Assembly: GCF_014925385.1 (NCBI RefSeq)
Contig: NZ_JACSDK010000014.1
Location: forward strand, 62,001 to 126,000
Direction: 5' to 3'
Length of the DNA: 64,000 bases
Origin: Pelagibius marinus
Lineage (GTDB): Bacteria > Pseudomonadota > Alphaproteobacteria > Kiloniellales > Kiloniellaceae
Under the pieces are notes generated by a model that did no database searches, had not been told where the DNA came from, and worked only from the letters and a program-made list of their open reading frames with translations. The translations under genes were made by a program, and so were the position numbers. Below, piece by piece: positions 7,349-15,144 of this stretch. Every line of letters begins with the position of its first letter. Position 1 is the stretch's first letter.

Positions 7349-8113
7349 GTGAGATCGCTCGGAGTTTGGCTGCGGCGACATATCATTCTGGCAACGGAAT
7401 CTGATTTGGTGGCGGCATCTTTGCTATGCAAATTCAGAAGGCTCGTGCGTGAACTCGGGCTGTCCCACGCTCTCTGCTACCTGATGCAACGCGCGAGCGC
7501 CAAGTCAGGCGGGCTTATGGCAGTCCACAGCTATCTCCTGGTTGCGCAACCCGTCCCTGCCGCGCCGCTGCTCGCGGCTCGACGCGGCCGCTCAATCGTT
7601 GTGCGTCAACTCGACCCGCAGGACCGGCGTCTCATGGCGCTGCCTCTTGATGAGGCCGTTCTGGCATACCGTGCGAGCCAGGGCGCGGTTTGCTTTGCGG
7701 CCTTCAAGGAGGAAGATGTCATCGGCTGCCTCTGGCTTTGCCTTTCGCCCTACGACGAGGACGAGGTGCGCTGCCGCTACAGGCCGGCACCGGCGGGAGA
7801 AGCATCCTGGGATTTTGACGTTTACTTGATGCCGGCGCACCGCAGTGGTCTCGGTTTTGCCCGGCTATGGGACGAGGCCAACGCTTATCTGCGCCAGCGC
7901 GGCATAGCCTTCAGCTGGAGCCGCATCTCGGCCTTCAACCCGACCTCACTGGCATCTCACGCACGCCTCGGCGCACGCGTCGCCGGCCAAGCCACCTTCC
8001 TGCGGCTCGGTCCCTGCCAGCTTATGCTCGCCTCGCTTCCGCCGCGCTGGCATTTATCATTCCGGCCGACGGACCGACCTTCCATAACCTTGCAAAACCC
8101 AAAAAGACGGTAA
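7349..8113 (+). CDS. GNAT-like acyltransferase of the XrtA module
   Basis: Up to 254 residues. The C-terminal part has the GNAT-like progression IGCLWLCLSPYDEDEVR, WDFDVYLMPAHRSGLGFARLWDEANAYL and SRISAFNPTSLASHARLGAR, which would bind acyl-CoA and end in the N-x-x-S helix. The N-terminal part (RLVRELGLSHALCYLMQRAS) precedes the catalytic fold. The start is uncertain: GTG at 7349 is the first possible codon, and later TTG/GTG codons are equally possible. It is divergent from the ACP gene, with 116 bp of shared promoter region, and codirectional with the ligase. Substrate unknown; a donor from the ACP is possible. Confidence 0.7.
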   Translation: MRSLGVWLRRHIILATESDLVAASLLCKFRRLVRELGLSHALCYLMQRASAKSGGLMAVHSYLLVAQPVPAAPLLAARRGRSIVVRQLDPQDRRLMALPLDEAVLAYRASQGAVCFAAFKEEDVIGCLWLCLSPYDEDEVRCRYRPAPAGEASWDFDVYLMPAHRSGLGFARLWDEANAYLRQRGIAFSWSRISAFNPTSLASHARLGARVAGQATFLRLGPCQLMLASLPPRWHLSFRPTDRPSITLQNPKRR

Positions 8114-8245
8114 AGGGGCGCGAGTGAACTGCGCCGGAGGCGGCGCTTCTTGGCGCAACCGTTGTCTTGAATTGACAAGCCGTTGCGGCAGCTAGCAGTG
8201 TCATTGTCATGCTTTGCGAAATCAGTTGCGAATGCGGCAGGTCCG
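8114..8245. promoter_or_regulatory. Leader region before the acyl-CoA ligase
   Basis: 132 bp with a TTGACA hexamer (8172-8177) and a TTGTC/GACAA inverted repeat around TTGAAT. A promoter is plausible, but no good -10 box is seen at the right distance. A sigma-54-like TGGCGC-N5-TTGTC at 8151 lacks the essential GC. Confidence 0.25.
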
Positions 8246-9874
8246 ATGATCCAGGTCCTTCACGACTTTCTTTTGCGTGGCGCAAGACGATGGCCGCAGG
8301 CGACAGCCTTGGCCTTGAAGGAAGACAGCGTTTCCTATGAAGAGCTCTGGGGCGAGGTCGAGAGTCATGCGGCAGGATTGGGGCAACTAGGCGTCGCCCG
8401 AGGTGAGCGGGTTGGCATCTGGCTGGAAAAGCGTGTCGAGACCATAACGGCGTTCTTTGGTGCGTCCCTTGCCGGAGCGGTCTTTGTGCCGATCAACCCG
8501 GTGTTGCGCCCGCCGCAGGTGCATCACATTCTCACCGACTGCGCCGTGCGCGTCCTCATCACCTCCCGCGAGCGCCTGCGGGTTCTCGACCTTCACGGCC
8601 ACGAGTGCCGAAGCCTCGAATACGTGGTGCTAGTCGACGCGCAGGGAGACGAGGAACAGGGGCGGGCGGACAACCCGACGGTGGTGCCATGGGGGGCGCT
8701 GAAGGCGGCGCCCCTCTCTCGGCGCCATCCGCGGATGATCGATCTCGACATGGCGGCGATCCTCTATACCTCAGGAAGCACCGGCCGGCCGAAGGGCGTC
8801 GTTCTGTCGCATCGCAACCTGGTGGTTGGCGGCGAAAGCGTGAGCCAGTACCTGAATAATAGCTCGCACGACTGCATTCTCTCCGCACTGCCCCTCAGCT
8901 TCGATGCCGGCCTGAGCCAGGTCACCACCGCCTTTTGCGTAGGCGCCAGACTGGTCCTGCTGAACTACCTCGTGGCGAGCGACCTGATGCGCGTCTGTGC
9001 CCGCGAGGAAGTCACCGGCCTCACCGGGGTGCCGCCGCTTTGGTTTCAGCTGAGCGAGCTGGACTGGTCCGACGACGCAGGTCGTTCCCTCAGGTACTTC
9101 GCGAACACGGGCGGCCACATGCCCTTGCCCCTGCTGCAGCGGTTGCGCGAAATCTTTCCTTACGCCAAGCCGTACCTGATGTACGGCCTGACAGAAGCGT
9201 TCCGCTCTACCTATCTCGATCCGGCGGAGGTTGATCGTCGGCCCGGTTCCATCGGCAAGGCGATTCCCAACGCAGAGGTTCTGGTGGTGAACGCCCAGGG
9301 TGACCTCTGCGGGCCGGGGGAAGAGGGCGAACTCGTGCACCGGGGCGCCCTGGTGTCGCTAGGCTATTGGAACGATCCGGTAGCCACGGCTGAGCGCTTC
9401 CGGTCTGTGCCGGGGCGCCCGGCGGAGTTGCCGTGCGAGGAACTGGCGGTTTGGTCCGGCGACATCGTCCGGCAGGACGAGGAGGGCTTTCTCTATTACG
9501 TTGGCCGGCGTGACGAAATGATCAAGACGTCGGGCTACCGTGTAAGCGCGACGGAGATCGAGGAGGTCATCTATGCCACCGGCTGCGTGGAGGAGGCAGT
9601 GGCCCTTGGTCTGCCGCATCCGAAATTGGGACAGGGCATTGCGGTGGTTGCCAGGCCCAAAGATGGCGGGCCGCTCTCTAAGGCCGCCATCCTGGCCGCC
9701 TGCCGCGGCAATCTGCCTTTGTACATGCTGCCGGCGCTTGTAGTGGAGCGAACGCAATTGCCGCGCAACCCCAATGGGAAGATCGATCGGCCGGCGCTGG
9801 CCCGTGAGCTCGCCGGAGTGTTCATGCCGCAGCAGGCGTTGCCCGAGGGTGCCGTGGCATGCACCCAGCCATGA
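8246..9874 (+). CDS. Acyl-CoA ligase (AMP-forming), exosortase A system-associated
   Basis: 542-residue ANL-superfamily enzyme that activates a carboxylate with ATP and transfers it to CoA or a carrier-protein thiol. Motifs in order: AILYTSGSTGRPKG (P-loop, about residue 170), YGLTEAFRST, WSGDIVRQDEEGFLYYVGRRDEMIKTSGYRV (hinge) and the catalytic Lys in PRNPNGKID. It belongs to the XrtA-associated ligase family, which occurs with the PLP decarboxylase and ACP seen here. The ATG at 8246 fits the family start; a TTG at 8183 would add a non-homologous 21 residues. It overlaps the next gene by ATGA. The likely product is an acyl or aminoacyl thioester on the ACP. Confidence 0.92.
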   Translation: MIQVLHDFLLRGARRWPQATALALKEDSVSYEELWGEVESHAAGLGQLGVARGERVGIWLEKRVETITAFFGASLAGAVFVPINPVLRPPQVHHILTDCAVRVLITSRERLRVLDLHGHECRSLEYVVLVDAQGDEEQGRADNPTVVPWGALKAAPLSRRHPRMIDLDMAAILYTSGSTGRPKGVVLSHRNLVVGGESVSQYLNNSSHDCILSALPLSFDAGLSQVTTAFCVGARLVLLNYLVASDLMRVCAREEVTGLTGVPPLWFQLSELDWSDDAGRSLRYFANTGGHMPLPLLQRLREIFPYAKPYLMYGLTEAFRSTYLDPAEVDRRPGSIGKAIPNAEVLVVNAQGDLCGPGEEGELVHRGALVSLGYWNDPVATAERFRSVPGRPAELPCEELAVWSGDIVRQDEEGFLYYVGRRDEMIKTSGYRVSATEIEEVIYATGCVEEAVALGLPHPKLGQGIAVVARPKDGGPLSKAAILAACRGNLPLYMLPALVVERTQLPRNPNGKIDRPALARELAGVFMPQQALPEGAVACTQP

Positions 9875-11076
9875 AGCATTGGCGTGCGCGCAATGGCTGC
9901 CTCGAGCTTGGTGGGCAGAGCCTGACACGCCTGGCGGACCGCGTAGGCCAAACCCCTTTTTTTGCCTACGATCGGCAGCTGCTGGACGAGCGCGTGGCGC
10001 TGCTGCGCGGTTGTCTGCCGGTGGGCGTGAGGCTCCACTACGCCGTTAAGGCCAACCCCATGCCGGCCGTCCTCCAGCACCTGAAGCCCCTGGTGGATGG
10101 GTTTGATGTCGCCTCAGCCGGCGAGATGATTGCGGCCTTGGACACAGGGATGGATCCTGCCGCCGTCGCCATTGCCGGACCGGGCAAGACCGACTCCGAA
10201 CTTCGACAGGCTATTGCCGCCGGTATTCTCGTCGAGATCGAGTCGGAGAACGAAGCGCGGCGCGTAGCGAGGCTATCCGAGGACAGCGGATATACGGCGC
10301 GGGTGGCGGTGCGGATCAATCCGGACTTCGTCCTCAAGGGAGCAGGCATGCGCATGGGCGGTGGCCCGCAGCAGTTCGGCGTCGACCAGGAGCGCGTGCC
10401 AGAACTACTCGGTCAAATCACCAGTGCCGGCCTGCAGTTCGAGGGATTTCATATCTTCGCCGGTTCGCAAATCCTGCGGTCCGACATCATCTGCGACGTT
10501 CAAAGGCAGAGCGTGGAGCTCGTGCTCGGTTTTGCAGAGCAGGCAAGGCGGCCGCTGCGCTACCTGAATATCGGCGGCGGTTTCGGTATCCCGTATTTTC
10601 CAAAGGACGAGCCGTTGGATATCCGGCAGGTTGGCGAAAACCTGCATCTGCTCGCCGAGCGGGTTTCTGAGCGGCAGCCGCAGGCCGAGGTGGTGGTGGA
10701 GCTGGGTCGCTATATTGTCGGAGAAGCCGGCGTCTACGTCTCGCGCGTTGTCGATCGCAAGGAATCGCGAGGCCAGATTTTCCTGGTGACCGACGGGGGA
10801 CTGCATCATCAACTCGCGGCTTCGGGCAACTTCGGCCAAGTGATCCGGCGCAACTACCCCGTGGCGATCGGCAACAAGTTCGACGCCGTGCCGACCGAGG
10901 TCGCGTCCGTGGTCGGTTGTCTCTGCACGCCGCTTGACCTTCTGGGCGATCGCTGCGAGTTGCCGGCCGCGGAGGTGGATGACCTCGTGGTGATTTTCCA
11001 GTCCGGCGCCTACGGCCGGACTGCCAGCCCGAGCGCCTTTCTCAGCCACCCGACCGCCATCGAAGTTCTGGTATAG
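9871..11076 (+). CDS. PLP-dependent decarboxylase, exosortase A system-associated
   Basis: 401-residue fold-type III (alanine-racemase/LysA-like) decarboxylase. The Schiff-base Lys lies in LHYAVKANPMPAVL (about residue 58). The phosphate-binding loop is NIGGGFGIPYF, and a substrate-region motif is ELGRYIVGEAG. Related to diaminopimelate and ornithine decarboxylases, but the family in XrtA genomes has no established substrate. The ATG overlaps the ligase stop as ATGA; an upstream in-frame ATG at 9859 is also possible. The asparagine-synthetase-like gene starts 7 bp later, so ligase, decarboxylase and synthetase form one operon. Confidence 0.92.
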   Translation: MKHWRARNGCLELGGQSLTRLADRVGQTPFFAYDRQLLDERVALLRGCLPVGVRLHYAVKANPMPAVLQHLKPLVDGFDVASAGEMIAALDTGMDPAAVAIAGPGKTDSELRQAIAAGILVEIESENEARRVARLSEDSGYTARVAVRINPDFVLKGAGMRMGGGPQQFGVDQERVPELLGQITSAGLQFEGFHIFAGSQILRSDIICDVQRQSVELVLGFAEQARRPLRYLNIGGGFGIPYFPKDEPLDIRQVGENLHLLAERVSERQPQAEVVVELGRYIVGEAGVYVSRVVDRKESRGQIFLVTDGGLHHQLAASGNFGQVIRRNYPVAIGNKFDAVPTEVASVVGCLCTPLDLLGDRCELPAAEVDDLVVIFQSGAYGRTASPSAFLSHPTAIEVLV

Positions 11077-11083
11077 TGCGACC

Positions 11084-12934
11084 ATGAGCGCTTTTTGCGG
11101 CTGGCTGGCCCTGAGCGACAGCGACCGTCCACCCCAGGCAATGTTGGACACCATGTCTGCTGCCTTCCGTGGCCGACGGCTGAAGGAAGGTCGGGTTGCC
11201 AGTGGGCCCGCCGCTGCCTGGGTAACGACAGCCGCGCCGCAGGCTGATCTCTGCACCGCAGAGGACCCCTGGGTAGTCATCGTCGGCACGGTCGACTGGC
11301 GTGATGCCGCCTTGATCAAGGAGCAGCAGAAGAAGGGTGCGGCCTGGGCATTGCGGCGCGCCTACCTCGAGCACGGCCTGAAGCTTTTTGACAGCATCAC
11401 GGGAGCATTCGCCTTTGCCATCCTCGACCGGCAGCGACGCAGGGTATTGCTCGCCATAGATCGGATGGGCATCCATCGTCTCTACTATGCCGCCGTAGCG
11501 ACGGAGGGGCTGGTGTTCGGCACCACCGCCGATATGGTGCGCGCCCATCCGAAAGTCGAGTCCAGTGTGTCGCTGCAGGCAGTCTACGGCTATCTCCACG
11601 CCTTCGTTTGCCGTTCTCCGCGCACCATCTACGAAGCGCAGCGAAAGCTGGAGCCGGCGCAATATCTTCTGTGGCAGGACGGGCGGAGCCGGGTGGCCAG
11701 CTACTGGCAGATGCCCTTCGTACCCGATAGGCGGAAGAGCCCGACGCAGTTTGGTGACGAGCTGGTGGCGCAGGTGCGCCGCGCGGTGCACGGGGCCGTA
11801 TCCTGCGACGAGGTGGCGGTTACGGGAGCTTTTCTCAGCGGCGGCCTCGACAGCTCTACGGTCACCGGCATGCTGAGTGAGGTGACGCCGGGGCCGGTGG
11901 AGACCTTCACCATCGGCTTCGAGGAAGCACCCTACGATGAGATGTACTACGCCGGTGCGACCGCCCGCCGCTTCGGCGCGCGTGACCATCGCTACTATCT
12001 GACCGCGGAAGCGACCGCCATGATGGCGCCGAAGATAGCTGCCTACTACGACGAGCCCTTCGGCAACTCTTCGGCCCTGCCGGCCTATTTCTGTGCCGTC
12101 CAAGCGCGGGAGGCAGGCATGACAAGGCTGCTTGCCGGCGACGGCGGCGACGAGATCTTGGCCGGCAACTCCCGCTATCTTGAGCAGTTGAAGCAGGGCC
12201 GCTATCAACGCCTGCCGAAGCCTCTGCGCATCGCGTTGAAGTCGGTGATTTTCCATCTGCCATTGCTGTGCAGCACGAGGCTTTGCAGGAGAGCGCAGCA
12301 GCATATTCTGCGCGCGGAGATGCCTCTTCCGGAGCGCCTTGAGGCCTACAACTTCTACCAGCCCGGCCGCATGGCGGAGGTATTCGATCCGCAGATACTC
12401 CCCGCGCTTGACCTTGACGCACCCTGGCGGGAACTGCGTCAGGCCTACTTGGGGGCCGCCGCAGAGGACCCCTTGCTGCGAATGATGCATCTGGATCTCA
12501 AGTATGCGCTCGCGGACGCGGACCTGAAGAAGGTGACCGGTATGTGTGATCTCGCCGGTATAGATGTCGCTTTTCCTTTTCTCGACGACGATCTTGTCGC
12601 CTTCTGCGCCACCATTCCGCCGGAGCTGCTTCTGAAGGACGGGCGCCTCAGGGCGTTTTACAAGGACACCTTCCGGCATCTTCTGCCGCAAGAGGTGATC
12701 GCGAAGAAAAAGCACGGCTTCGGAATGCCGTTCTACGAGTGGACGCGGGACGATCCTCGACTTCGTGAGCTTGCCTACGACAGTCTAGGCAGCTTGCGCG
12801 GGCGCCATATTATCAGCGGCGGCTTCATAGACGAGGTAAGGAGGCAACACGCGCGGCCTGCGCGAACGCCGTACGACGGCCTGGTGTGGGACCTCATGAT
12901 GCTGGAACTGTGGTTCGCCAGTCACGGCTTCTAG
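11084..12934 (+). CDS. Asparagine-synthetase-like ATP-dependent amide-forming enzyme, glutaminase site lost
   Basis: 616 residues in two domains. The C-terminal synthetase domain is intact: PP-loop FLSGGLDSSTV (about residue 248), DGGDEILAG and the C-terminal KHGFGMPFYEW. The N-terminal Ntn domain starts MSAFCGW, so the Cys that must be residue 2 in asparagine synthetase is residue 5. The RLSIID and NGEIYN motifs that bind glutamine are replaced (VVIVGTVDWRDA). The protein probably adenylates a carboxylate but cannot make ammonia from glutamine. Beta-lactam synthetase is a known relative with the same loss. Together with the ligase, ACP and decarboxylase, it may close or join an amide on a carrier-bound intermediate (inference). 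Confidence 0.88.
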   Translation: MSAFCGWLALSDSDRPPQAMLDTMSAAFRGRRLKEGRVASGPAAAWVTTAAPQADLCTAEDPWVVIVGTVDWRDAALIKEQQKKGAAWALRRAYLEHGLKLFDSITGAFAFAILDRQRRRVLLAIDRMGIHRLYYAAVATEGLVFGTTADMVRAHPKVESSVSLQAVYGYLHAFVCRSPRTIYEAQRKLEPAQYLLWQDGRSRVASYWQMPFVPDRRKSPTQFGDELVAQVRRAVHGAVSCDEVAVTGAFLSGGLDSSTVTGMLSEVTPGPVETFTIGFEEAPYDEMYYAGATARRFGARDHRYYLTAEATAMMAPKIAAYYDEPFGNSSALPAYFCAVQAREAGMTRLLAGDGGDEILAGNSRYLEQLKQGRYQRLPKPLRIALKSVIFHLPLLCSTRLCRRAQQHILRAEMPLPERLEAYNFYQPGRMAEVFDPQILPALDLDAPWRELRQAYLGAAAEDPLLRMMHLDLKYALADADLKKVTGMCDLAGIDVAFPFLDDDLVAFCATIPPELLLKDGRLRAFYKDTFRHLLPQEVIAKKKHGFGMPFYEWTRDDPRLRELAYDSLGSLRGRHIISGGFIDEVRRQHARPARTPYDGLVWDLMMLELWFASHGF

Positions 12935-12968
12935 GGCCGGTCCGGAATCGCCGCTCCGCCCCTGTACC

Positions 12969-13760
12969 TCAATCCGGGCCGAGATGACCCTGGCGGCGCA
13001 GCCAGTACCACGACAAACCCAGCCACTCGTGCATAGCAAAATAGGTCGTGTGGAAGGCGCCGGCCGACGGTATAAAGTCGCGCCAGAACAACGTCGACCG
13101 GGAAATGAACCGGGTGGGTGCCGGAACGGGCTCGACGCCCAGGCCCTCGAACGAAGCCATGGCGCGCGGCATGTGCCAGGCGTGCGTCACCAGATAGAAC
13201 CGGCGGATGCCCGCGTCTCGAAGCAGCGTCGCGGAGAGGCGGGCATTGGATAGCGTCGACTGCGACGCCCTCTCGATCCAACGGCTCTCCACCCCGAAGT
13301 CGCGCTGCAGCGTCGTCTTCATCACGTCGGCCACGGTATACTGCGGCGCGGCACCGGAAGAGCCACCGGTGACCAGGATAGGGGTGCCCGTGCGCCTCGC
13401 CAGGAAGGCGGCGTATTGCAAGCGCTGCAAAGTGAGGCCATCGGCGGTGATGCCGGGCGCGTCGCCTGCCCCGGCCAGAGTGTACTCAGGCGCGCCGAAG
13501 TAAATTCCGGCGCCGAGCACCACAACGGCGCCGATGTCGGCGTCAGGATGCTGTAGATCGACCGCCGGATAGGGTTGTAGAGGGGCCATGAGCTCGCCGG
13601 CAACGAAAGGAGTGGTGCTGAGGTAGACCACCGTGAGCAAACCCCACAGAAATACCCGACCTGCAGTGCGCCGCCATTTCCTTATTAGCAGCCCCAGAAG
13701 GAAAAGAATGAAAAAGCTGGAAGGCGGCAATACCAGAGTCTTTGTGACTGTGTAGATCAT
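12969..13760 (-). CDS. YdcF/ElyC family membrane protein (DUF218)
   Basis: 263 residues. Two N-terminal transmembrane helices (about residues 10-25 and 33-55) precede a DUF218 domain with AVVVLGAGI, ILVTGGSSGAAPQYTVADVM, ERASQSTLSNARLSA and LVTHAWHMPRAMASFE. The family is linked to cell-envelope and polysaccharide homeostasis (ElyC, SanA, YdcF), without a settled reaction. It is convergent with the synthetase-like gene (34 bp apart) and follows the UDP-sugar dehydrogenase on the same strand. Confidence 0.85.
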   Translation of the reverse strand: MIYTVTKTLVLPPSSFFILFLLGLLIRKWRRTAGRVFLWGLLTVVYLSTTPFVAGELMAPLQPYPAVDLQHPDADIGAVVVLGAGIYFGAPEYTLAGAGDAPGITADGLTLQRLQYAAFLARRTGTPILVTGGSSGAAPQYTVADVMKTTLQRDFGVESRWIERASQSTLSNARLSATLLRDAGIRRFYLVTHAWHMPRAMASFEGLGVEPVPAPTRFISRSTLFWRDFIPSAGAFHTTYFAMHEWLGLSWYWLRRQGHLGPD

Positions 13761-13805
13761 GGCTGCAGCCTCCCCCTGGTTCCGAACTGCGCAAGCGGTG
13801 CACCG

Positions 13806-15092
13806 CTACAGGCTCCAATAGTGGATAGACGGGGGCAAGGTCGCAGGTTCGAGCGCCGACTTGACATCGACAAGGATGCCGCCCTCCACCAGGCGGTCGG
13901 TCAGGCAGGGCGTCATTCCCATCATGATTGACCGGTGTGGGACGCAGAGCACCAGCGCGTGCAGGTTCATCAGGTCGCAGGCATCGGCAAGCTTTATCCC
14001 AAACTCAGCTTCGGCTTGCGCCGGATCGACCATCGGATCATGCACGAGTGCTTCAATGCCGTACTCACGCAGCTCCTTCACAATATCGGGAACACGGCTG
14101 TTGCGCAGGTCGCGCACGTTTTCCTTGAAGGTCAGGCCGAGGATCCCAACCTTCGCCGATCCGCTCAGCCGGCCCCTCTGGCCTAACATCTTGACCACGC
14201 GCCCAGCGACGAAGGCGCCCATGCCGTCGTTGATGCGTCGGCCGGAAAGGATCACTTCCGGGTTATAGCCGACCTCCTCTGCCTTGGCCGTTAGATAGTA
14301 CGGATCAATGCCAATGCAGTGACCCCCGACAAGACCCGGAGAGAAAGACAGGAAATTCCATTTCGTGGCGGCGGCGGCTAGGACGTCCCGTGTCGGAATG
14401 GCCATGCGATCGAAAATGATGGCAAACTCGTTCATCAAGGCGATGTTCAGGTCGCGTTGCGTGTTCTCGATCACCTTTGCCGCTTCGGCGACCTTAATGG
14501 ATGAGGCGCGATACACGCCGGCACTGGTTACCGAACCATAGATCGTGGCGACCCGGTCGAGCGATTCAGCATCTTGTGCCGACACGACCTTCACGATCCG
14601 CTCCAGTACGTGTTCGTGGTCGCCGGGATTGATGCGCTCCGGTGAATAGGCAAGCTTGAAATCCTCACCGGCTACGAGGCCGGAAACCTCGCTGAGCAGC
14701 GGCCCGCAGACTTCCTCCGTCACGCCCGGATATACGGTCGACTCCAGCGAAACGATGGCACCGGGTGTCATATGTGCGGCGATTGTCCGGCAAGCTGCTT
14801 CGACGGCGCCGAGGTCCGGTCGATGGTTGCTGTCAACAGGGGTGGGGACGGTGACCGCGTAGAAGGTGCGATTGCGTAAGCTCGCCGGGTCGGCCGAGAC
14901 TTTGAGCCGCGAGGCACGGAGCACCTCGGTATCAACTTCTCCCGTCCAGTCTTCGCCCCGCGCCAGGCACTCGACGCGCTTCCGGCTGACGTCGAAGCCC
15001 ACCACGTCTTCAAAGTGAGCGGCGAGTGCGATCGCCAGGGGCAGTCCGACGTAGCCCAGGCCGACCACTGCGATTCTTTCGCTGCTGTCCAT
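13806..15092 (-). CDS. UDP-N-acetylhexosamine (TviB/WbpA-type) dehydrogenase
   Basis: 428-residue nucleotide-sugar dehydrogenase oxidising C6 of a UDP-sugar to the uronic acid with two NAD+. NAD site VVGLGYVGLPLA at the N-terminus, SLESTVYPGVTEEV, YSPERINPGDHEH, and the catalytic Cys in GGHCIGIDPYYL (about residue 265). These and SPERINPG are typical of the TviB/WbpA/VipA branch acting on UDP-GlcNAc or UDP-GalNAc rather than UDP-glucose. It lies between amidotransferase 1 and YdcF. A plausible job is making a HexNAcA sugar, which the amidotransferase could then amidate. Confidence 0.92.
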   Translation of the reverse strand: MDSSERIAVVGLGYVGLPLAIALAAHFEDVVGFDVSRKRVECLARGEDWTGEVDTEVLRASRLKVSADPASLRNRTFYAVTVPTPVDSNHRPDLGAVEAACRTIAAHMTPGAIVSLESTVYPGVTEEVCGPLLSEVSGLVAGEDFKLAYSPERINPGDHEHVLERIVKVVSAQDAESLDRVATIYGSVTSAGVYRASSIKVAEAAKVIENTQRDLNIALMNEFAIIFDRMAIPTRDVLAAAATKWNFLSFSPGLVGGHCIGIDPYYLTAKAEEVGYNPEVILSGRRINDGMGAFVAGRVVKMLGQRGRLSGSAKVGILGLTFKENVRDLRNSRVPDIVKELREYGIEALVHDPMVDPAQAEAEFGIKLADACDLMNLHALVLCVPHRSIMMGMTPCLTDRLVEGGILVDVKSALEPATLPPSIHYWSL

Positions 15093-15144
15093 TCCTGTTT
15101 CTCCAGGAGAGCGTTGCGGGATGGGGATTCGCTCCGGGCTTTCG

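Noticed and set aside
8151-8166. Sigma-54-like sequence TGGCGC-N5-TTGTC before the acyl-CoA ligase
   Set aside because: The essential GC of the -12 element is GT, and the -24 element has a mismatch. Not strong enough to claim.
11042-12715. A 557-codon open frame on the minus strand opposite the asparagine-synthetase-like gene
   Set aside because: It is the antisense shadow of a high-GC gene. The composition is low-complexity Arg/Ala/Gly and no family is recognisable.
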